Positions 6,288-10,483 of a stretch of 10,483 nucleotides of DNA are shown in pieces. A model generated the notes under the pieces. That model did not search any database, was not told where the DNA came from, and worked only from the letters and a program-made list of their open reading frames with translations. A program made the translations under genes and the position numbers. How positions within the stretch are numbered: position 1 is the first letter of the stretch; each line of letters starts with the position of its first letter. Source of the DNA: an uncultured Prevotella sp. (lineage in GTDB: Bacteria > Bacteroidota > Bacteroidia > Bacteroidales > Bacteroidaceae); contig CAMUQM010000056.1 in the NCBI GenBank assembly GCA_947095945.1, positions 1-10,483 on the forward strand. Reading direction: 5' to 3'.

Positions 6288-8036
6288 ATGAAAATTTCAA
6301 CAATAGTACTTTCCATTATGTTAGGACTCAGTTCTTCAACTATGGCACAACAGAAAGATATTACCATTAAACTTATCGAAACAACTGATGTGCATGGTTC
6401 TTTTTTCCCATACGACTTCATCACCCGGAAGCCTAAGAGTGGTTCTATGGCAAGAGTCTACACAATGGTAGAAGAACTTCGGAAGAAGAATGGAAAAGAC
6501 AATATCTATCTGATGGATAATGGCGATATCCTACAAGGACAGCCTATTTCTTACTATTATAATTACGTAGCACCAGAGAGAACAAACATTGCTGCAAGTG
6601 TGCTTAATTACATGGGTTACGATGTTGCAACGGTTGGAAACCATGATATTGAGACAGGACACGAGGTATATGACAAGTGGTTTAAGGAACTGAACTTCCC
6701 TATCCTTGGGGCAAACATTATCGATACTAAGACCAACAAGCCTTATATCCTCCCTTATTATACTATCAAAAAAGCCAATGGTGTTAAGGTATGTGTCATT
6801 GGTATGCTCACTCCAGCTATACCAAACTGGCTGAAAGAGAGCATCTGGAGTGGTCTACGCTTTGAGGAAATGGTTTCTTGTGCCAAAAGAACAATGGCAG
6901 AGGTAAAGACGAAAGAGAAACCAGATGTCATTGTTGGCTTGTTCCATTCTGGCTGGGATGGCGGCATAAAGACTACAGACTATGACGAAGATGCATCTAA
7001 GAAAGTAGCCCAAGAAGTACCGGGTTTTGATGTTGTTTTCTTCGGTCACGACCACACTCCACATAGTTCTATTGAAAAAAACATTGTAGGTAAAGATGTC
7101 ATCTGTCTGGACCCTGCTAACAATGCACAACGGGTAGCGATAGCAACATTGACACTTAGACCTAAGACTATCAAAGGTAAACGTCAATATACTGTAACGA
7201 AAGTAACTGGAGAACTGGTTGATGTGAAGGAACTTAAGGCTAACGAAGCTTTCATTCAGCATTTCCAACCAGAGATTGATGCTGTAAAAGCATGGAGTGA
7301 GCAAGTAATTGGAAGGTTTGAAAATACTATCTATACAAAAGATAGTTACTTCGGCAACTCTGCTTTTAACGACCTTATTCTTGACTTAGAATTGAAGATT
7401 ACCAAGGCTGACATTGCCTTTAATGCTCCTTTGTTGTTTAATTCATCTATTAAGGCGGGACCTATAACCGTCGCAGATATGTTCAATCTGTATAAGTATG
7501 AGAACAATCTCTGCACCATGCGCCTAACAGGTAAAGAGATTCGTAAACATCTTGAAATGAGCTACGACCTATGGTGTAACACCATGAAGAGTCCTGATGA
7601 CCATCTTCTTTTACTCTCAAACACACAGAATGATGCACAGCGTTTGGGCTTTAAGAACTTCTCTTTCAACTTCGATTCAGCAGCAGGCATAGATTATGAA
7701 GTAGATGTCACAAAGCCTAATGGTGAAAAGGTTCGTGTCCTCCGAATGAGCAACGGAGAGCCATTTGATGAGAACAAATGGTACACAGTAGCAGTGAACA
7801 GCTATCGTGCTAATGGTGGTGGAGAGTTGTTGACCAAAGGTGCAGGTATCCCACGTGACTCTTTGAAGAGTCGAATCATTTGGGAGAGTCCTAAGGATCA
7901 GCGCCATTATCTAATGGAAGAAATAAAGAAAGCTGGTGTAATGAACCCGCAGCCAAACCGCAACTGGAAATTCGTTCCAGAAGCATGGATTATCCCTGCC
8001 GCAGCTCGTGACCGCAAACTTCTTTTTGGAGAATAA
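6288..8036 (+). CDS. Secreted bifunctional metallophosphatase (UshA/CpdB family; 5'-nucleotidase or 2',3'-cyclic-nucleotide phosphodiesterase)
   Basis: A 582-residue two-domain nucleotidase. Residues 1-20 form a signal peptide (hydrophobic core IVLSIMLGL, likely cut after TMA), so it acts outside the cytoplasm, in the periplasm or at the surface. The N-terminal calcineurin-like domain has the dimetal ligands in order: TTDVHG (Asp34, His36), DNGD (77-80), GNHD (117-120), His220 in FHSGWDGG and GHDH (253-256). The C-terminal nucleotide-binding domain begins around residue 340 with FGNSAFNDLILD and includes YKYENNLCTMRLTGKEI, AAGIDYEVDVTKP and NSYRANGGGELL. The GIDYEVDVTKP and NSYRANGGG stretches resemble CpdB-type 2',3'-cyclic phosphodiesterase/3'-nucleotidases slightly more than UshA, so the exact substrate is unsettled and no symbol is given. 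It would turn extracellular nucleotides into nucleosides and phosphate. It leads a likely three-gene unit with nudC and a purine permease. Confidence 0.93.
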   Translation: MKISTIVLSIMLGLSSSTMAQQKDITIKLIETTDVHGSFFPYDFITRKPKSGSMARVYTMVEELRKKNGKDNIYLMDNGDILQGQPISYYYNYVAPERTNIAASVLNYMGYDVATVGNHDIETGHEVYDKWFKELNFPILGANIIDTKTNKPYILPYYTIKKANGVKVCVIGMLTPAIPNWLKESIWSGLRFEEMVSCAKRTMAEVKTKEKPDVIVGLFHSGWDGGIKTTDYDEDASKKVAQEVPGFDVVFFGHDHTPHSSIEKNIVGKDVICLDPANNAQRVAIATLTLRPKTIKGKRQYTVTKVTGELVDVKELKANEAFIQHFQPEIDAVKAWSEQVIGRFENTIYTKDSYFGNSAFNDLILDLELKITKADIAFNAPLLFNSSIKAGPITVADMFNLYKYENNLCTMRLTGKEIRKHLEMSYDLWCNTMKSPDDHLLLLSNTQNDAQRLGFKNFSFNFDSAAGIDYEVDVTKPNGEKVRVLRMSNGEPFDENKWYTVAVNSYRANGGGELLTKGAGIPRDSLKSRIIWESPKDQRHYLMEEIKKAGVMNPQPNRNWKFVPEAWIIPAAARDRKLLFGE

Positions 8037-8133
8037 ACAAGAAAGAAGTAGTCGTTACTTGAAAAGAACTAACGCAATAAAAGGTTAGAGTTCAAGATTA
8101 AAAGAATTAGGTAAAGTATTAACGCTGAGACTG

Positions 8134-8910
8134 ATGAAGAAGTACTGGTTTGTTTTCTGCAAAACAGATATCATGCTCAAGAAAGAGGGAGAAGAATATA
8201 CCATTCCACTTTCAGAAGATGCCCCAGTGGCACTACATCCTTGGACACATGTACTGAATGTCACACCGATGGAGGATGGTACAGAGGTAAAGGCTGTCGT
8301 GATTGACCAGCCTATAACAGACAAACTACAATTCAAAATGTGTGGCTTACGCCCTTCTTTCTATCATCTTTCCAAAGAGTTCTATCTTAAGGCAGGAAAG
8401 TGTCATGAACTACTTTACTGGGATAACAACACCAAATTCTGCGGCGTTTGTGGTGCTCCAATGAAGATACACGCGGATATCTCAAAGCGTTGTACAAACT
8501 GCGGGAAAGAGGTTTGGCCACAGTTGGCCACAGCAGTCATCGTTCTTGTCCATCGAGGCGATGAAGTTCTTCTTGTCCATGCTCGCAACTTTAAATCCGA
8601 CTTCTATGGACTTGTAGCAGGCTTTGTTGAAACAGGTGAAACACTCGAAGAGGCTGTACATCGCGAGGTGGAAGAAGAGACAGGAATAAAAATAAAAAAC
8701 CTCCGCTACTTTGGCTCACAGCCTTGGCCCTACCCTTGCGGTCTAATGATAGGCTTCAATGCTGATTATGAAAGCGGGAACCTTCATCTACAGCGCAGCG
8801 AAATATCAAAAGGAGCATGGTTTACAAAGGACAATCTCCCAACTATTCCTGAGCCTTTATCAATAGCGCGAATGATTCTTGACGATTGGATAAATAAAGC
8901 TTCAATATAA
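8134..8910 (+). CDS. nudC: NudC-type NADH pyrophosphatase (Nudix hydrolase)
   Basis: A 258-residue cytoplasmic Nudix hydrolase, almost the length of E. coli NudC (257). It splits NAD(H) into nicotinamide mononucleotide and AMP; family members also remove NAD caps from RNA 5' ends. The parts are an N-terminal domain (about 1-95), a four-Cys zinc ribbon (Cys103, Cys106, Cys120, Cys123), and a complete Nudix box at 163-185 running from GFVETGE to REVEEETGI. The NudC-specific signature SQPWPYP follows at 195-201, with Tyr where many members have Phe. The ATG at 8134 is the only ATG start that fits; no other in-frame ATG lies just upstream. The gene follows the nucleotidase by 97 bases, with no TAnnTTTG box or terminator seen between them. 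The permease starts 27 bases after it. Co-transcription is therefore likely, and a role in NAD turnover or nucleotide salvage fits. Confidence 0.95.
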   Translation: MKKYWFVFCKTDIMLKKEGEEYTIPLSEDAPVALHPWTHVLNVTPMEDGTEVKAVVIDQPITDKLQFKMCGLRPSFYHLSKEFYLKAGKCHELLYWDNNTKFCGVCGAPMKIHADISKRCTNCGKEVWPQLATAVIVLVHRGDEVLLVHARNFKSDFYGLVAGFVETGETLEEAVHREVEEETGIKIKNLRYFGSQPWPYPCGLMIGFNADYESGNLHLQRSEISKGAWFTKDNLPTIPEPLSIARMILDDWINKASI

Positions 8911-8937
8911 ACTAAAGAGTATTTAAACCTTAAAACA

Positions 8938-10242
8938 ATGATGACTTTTTTAGAAAAAACCCTTGGATTTAATCCCAAATCAATGAAGCTCCGTACTGAA
9001 ATTATCGCTGGAGCAACAACATTCTTAACAATGAGCTACATCTTAGCTGTTAATCCAAGTATCCTTTCAGATACAGGAATGGACAAGGGAGCGCTCTTTA
9101 CCGGTACAGCTCTTGCTTCTGCTATTGCCACATTACTGTTGGCATTTATGGCAAAGCTTCCTTTTGCACAGGCTCCATCAATGGGACTTAACGCTTTTTT
9201 TGCTTATACGCTCTGCATATCATTGGGATTCACATGGCAGCAAGCTCTTGCTATCATGCTCATTGAGGGTATTCTTTTTATTGTAATCACCTTCTTCAAT
9301 GTACGTGAGATGATTCTCGCTGCTATCCCGACGAATCTACGCTACGCCATATCGGCAGGTATTGGTATGTTTATTGCCTTTATCGGTCTAAAAAACGCTG
9401 ATATTATCGTTGATAACAAAGCAACTCTCGTTGGTTTGGGAGCCTTCACTCCAACCTGCATCCTTGGTATTATTGCTATTCTTCTCAGTGGTGCTCTCAT
9501 GGCAAGAAACGTCAAAGGCTCTCTGTTCTGGGGTATCATCATCACCACACTCATTGGTATTCCAATGGGAGTAACAGTACTTCCTAACGGATGGTTACCA
9601 GTATCTGCACCGCAGGACATCAGTCCTATCTTCTGTAAGTTTGATTTTTCATCATTGATGAACCTCAAAACGGTATTGGTAGTATTCTCTCTGCTCTTGA
9701 TTAACATCTTTGATACTATCGGTACATTGATGGGCTTAGCAGATAAAACTGGTATCGTTGAACCAAATGGTAATATTCCTCGCGTTAAGGAAGCTATGAT
9801 GAGTGATGCTATCGGTACAACCTGCGGTGCGATGTTAGGAAGTTCAACCCTTACAACATATGTAGAGAGTGCAAGTGGTATTGCAGAAGGTGGTCGTTCT
9901 GGTGTAACAGCATTTACAGTAGGTATCTTCTTTATCATCGCCCTCTTCCTCTCTCCTATCTTTCTGCTCATCCCAAGTGCAGCAACAAGTGGAGCCTTAG
10001 TTATGGTAGGCGTACTGATGATTGATTCTGTAAAGAAAATCGATCTTCAGGATATTACAGAATCTTTCCCAGCCTTCATCACAATGATTACAATGGTACT
10101 TTGTTATTCTATTGCTGATGGTATCTGTTTGGGAATCCTCGCTTATGTATTCATGAAGACTTTCACACGCCAGTGGAAAGATTTGAACTGGACACTCATC
10201 GTGCTGGCAGTTCTCTTCATCTTGAACTTTATTAAGAGCTAA
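8938..10242 (+). CDS. NCS2-family purine permease (AzgA/PbuG-like; guanine, hypoxanthine or adenine)
   Basis: A 434-residue inner-membrane nucleobase:cation symporter of the AzgA-like branch of NCS2, which takes up purine bases rather than uracil or xanthine. Branch-typical stretches are TTFLTMSYILAVNPSIL, APSMGLNAFFAYT (79-91), AIPTNLRYAISAGIGMFIA, FDTIGTLMGLADKTG (258-272), MLGSSTLTTYVESASGI, and AEGGRSGVTAFTVG. Asn85, Asp259 and Glu310 sit in motifs that are expected to line the substrate site; this assignment is inferred from family knowledge. Most members have APGMGLNAFF where this one has APSMGLNAFF. Many hydrophobic helices cover the whole length. Either of two consecutive ATG codons (8938 or 8941) may be used. 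The 27-base gap to nudC implies a shared transcript, and a strong terminator follows. Exact base specificity cannot be read from the sequence. Confidence 0.95.
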   Translation: MMTFLEKTLGFNPKSMKLRTEIIAGATTFLTMSYILAVNPSILSDTGMDKGALFTGTALASAIATLLLAFMAKLPFAQAPSMGLNAFFAYTLCISLGFTWQQALAIMLIEGILFIVITFFNVREMILAAIPTNLRYAISAGIGMFIAFIGLKNADIIVDNKATLVGLGAFTPTCILGIIAILLSGALMARNVKGSLFWGIIITTLIGIPMGVTVLPNGWLPVSAPQDISPIFCKFDFSSLMNLKTVLVVFSLLLINIFDTIGTLMGLADKTGIVEPNGNIPRVKEAMMSDAIGTTCGAMLGSSTLTTYVESASGIAEGGRSGVTAFTVGIFFIIALFLSPIFLLIPSAATSGALVMVGVLMIDSVKKIDLQDITESFPAFITMITMVLCYSIADGICLGILAYVFMKTFTRQWKDLNWTLIVLAVLFILNFIKS

Positions 10243-10262
10243 AAATATCATATTTACTAAGC

Positions 10263-10299
10263 AACTCCCTATAAGACATTAAGTTACTCATAGGGAGTT
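10263..10299 (+). terminator. Intrinsic terminator after the permease gene
   Basis: Perfect 10-base arms AACTCCCTAT (10263-10272) and ATAGGGAGTT (10290-10299) surround a 17-base loop. A T-rich tail (TTTTGTTTGCTT when counted from the end of the arm) follows directly. The hairpin begins 20 bases past the stop codon and closes the salvage group. Confidence 0.92.
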
Positions 10300-10384
10300 T
10301 TTGTTTGCTTCATCATAATGAAACAAACTCTAAAATAATATTCTTATGTCATATAAAGAAAAAGAATAAAAAACATTGATAAAG

Positions 10385-10416
10385 TTTGCACAGTTAAAAT
10401 AAAATGACTATTTTTG
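10385..10416 (+). promoter_or_regulatory. Strong Bacteroidetes-type promoter for tRNA-Val
   Basis: TTTG at 10385-10388 and TATTTTTG at 10409-10416 match both boxes of the Bacteroidetes consensus exactly, with 20 bases between them. Transcription would start near 10423, about 14 bases before the mature tRNA. This is the best promoter in the window, as expected for a stable RNA gene or cluster. Confidence 0.88.
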
Positions 10417-10436
10417 CAACCGCTTACGAAAAGTAA

Positions 10437-10483
10437 GGGCGTTTAGCTCAGCTGGTTTAGAGCATCTGCCTTACAAGCAGAGG
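10437..10483 (+). tRNA. tRNA-Val (UAC anticodon), 3' end missing
   Basis: The first 47 bases of a tRNA are visible: acceptor strand GGGCGTT, TA, D arm GCTC-loop-GAGC with the AGCTGGTTTA loop, and an anticodon stem TCTGC/GCAGA around loop CTTACAA. The anticodon at loop positions 34-36 is TAC, which reads GUA and other valine codons. The variable loop, T arm and acceptor 3' strand lie beyond the right edge. More tRNA genes may follow under the same promoter, but this cannot be seen. Confidence 0.95.

Noticed and set aside
6855..7304. Reverse-strand frame of 149 residues opposite the nucleotidase
   Set aside because: It overlaps the catalytic region of an intact metallophosphatase and has no family features.
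8050..8076. CGTTA...TAACG inverted repeat between nucleotidase and nudC
   Set aside because: The arms are only five bases with a long loop and no T tract, so it is not evidence of a terminator or operator.
9342..9971. Reverse-strand frame of 209 residues opposite the purine permease
   Set aside because: It lies wholly inside a clear NCS2 gene, shows no recognisable domain, and has no promoter-like sequence of its own.

Overview
The window looks like ordinary chromosomal core sequence from a Bacteroidota bacterium, most likely a Prevotella or close relative. The evidence is the protein types, moderate-to-low GC, no Shine-Dalgarno boxes before the genes, and several matches to the Bacteroidetes promoter consensus (TAnnTTTG at -7, TTTG at -33). 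The genus is inferred from general familiarity with these proteins, not from a database search. All seven protein genes and the tRNA lie on the + strand.

Layout. (1) Positions 1-3978: the 3' part of tgt (queuosine tRNA modification, cut by the left edge), an LptF/LptG-family lipopolysaccharide-export permease 11 bases later, and a DEAD-box RNA helicase with a long Asn/Lys/Gln/Arg-rich tail. A 13-bp perfect hairpin terminator follows (4004-4039). (2) Positions 3979-4655: a 677-base AT-rich gap with no convincing gene. It holds the terminator, an A/T hairpin, a spaced inverted repeat, a degenerate tandem array with an exact 22-base period, and the gdhA promoter. (3) Positions 4656-5990: hexameric-type glutamate dehydrogenase as a single-gene unit, closed by a long hairpin terminator. 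(4) Positions 6288-10242: a secreted UshA/CpdB-type metallophosphatase, a NudC-type NADH pyrophosphatase and an NCS2 purine permease. One recognisable promoter precedes the first gene and one strong terminator follows the last. (5) Positions 10437-10483: the 5' part of a tRNA-Val(UAC) gene with a near-perfect promoter, cut by the right edge.

How they work together. The first group joins translation, envelope and RNA housekeeping genes by position rather than by pathway. gdhA links ammonia to glutamate. The last group reads as a nucleotide salvage unit: dephosphorylation of extracytoplasmic nucleotides, hydrolysis of NAD(H), and uptake of purine bases.

I found no mobile element, CRISPR array, toxin-antitoxin pair, defence system or phage gene. 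The least explained element is the 22-base-period array at 4232-4341. Two lesser points are the apparent loss of zinc-binding cysteines in Tgt and the low-complexity helicase tail.
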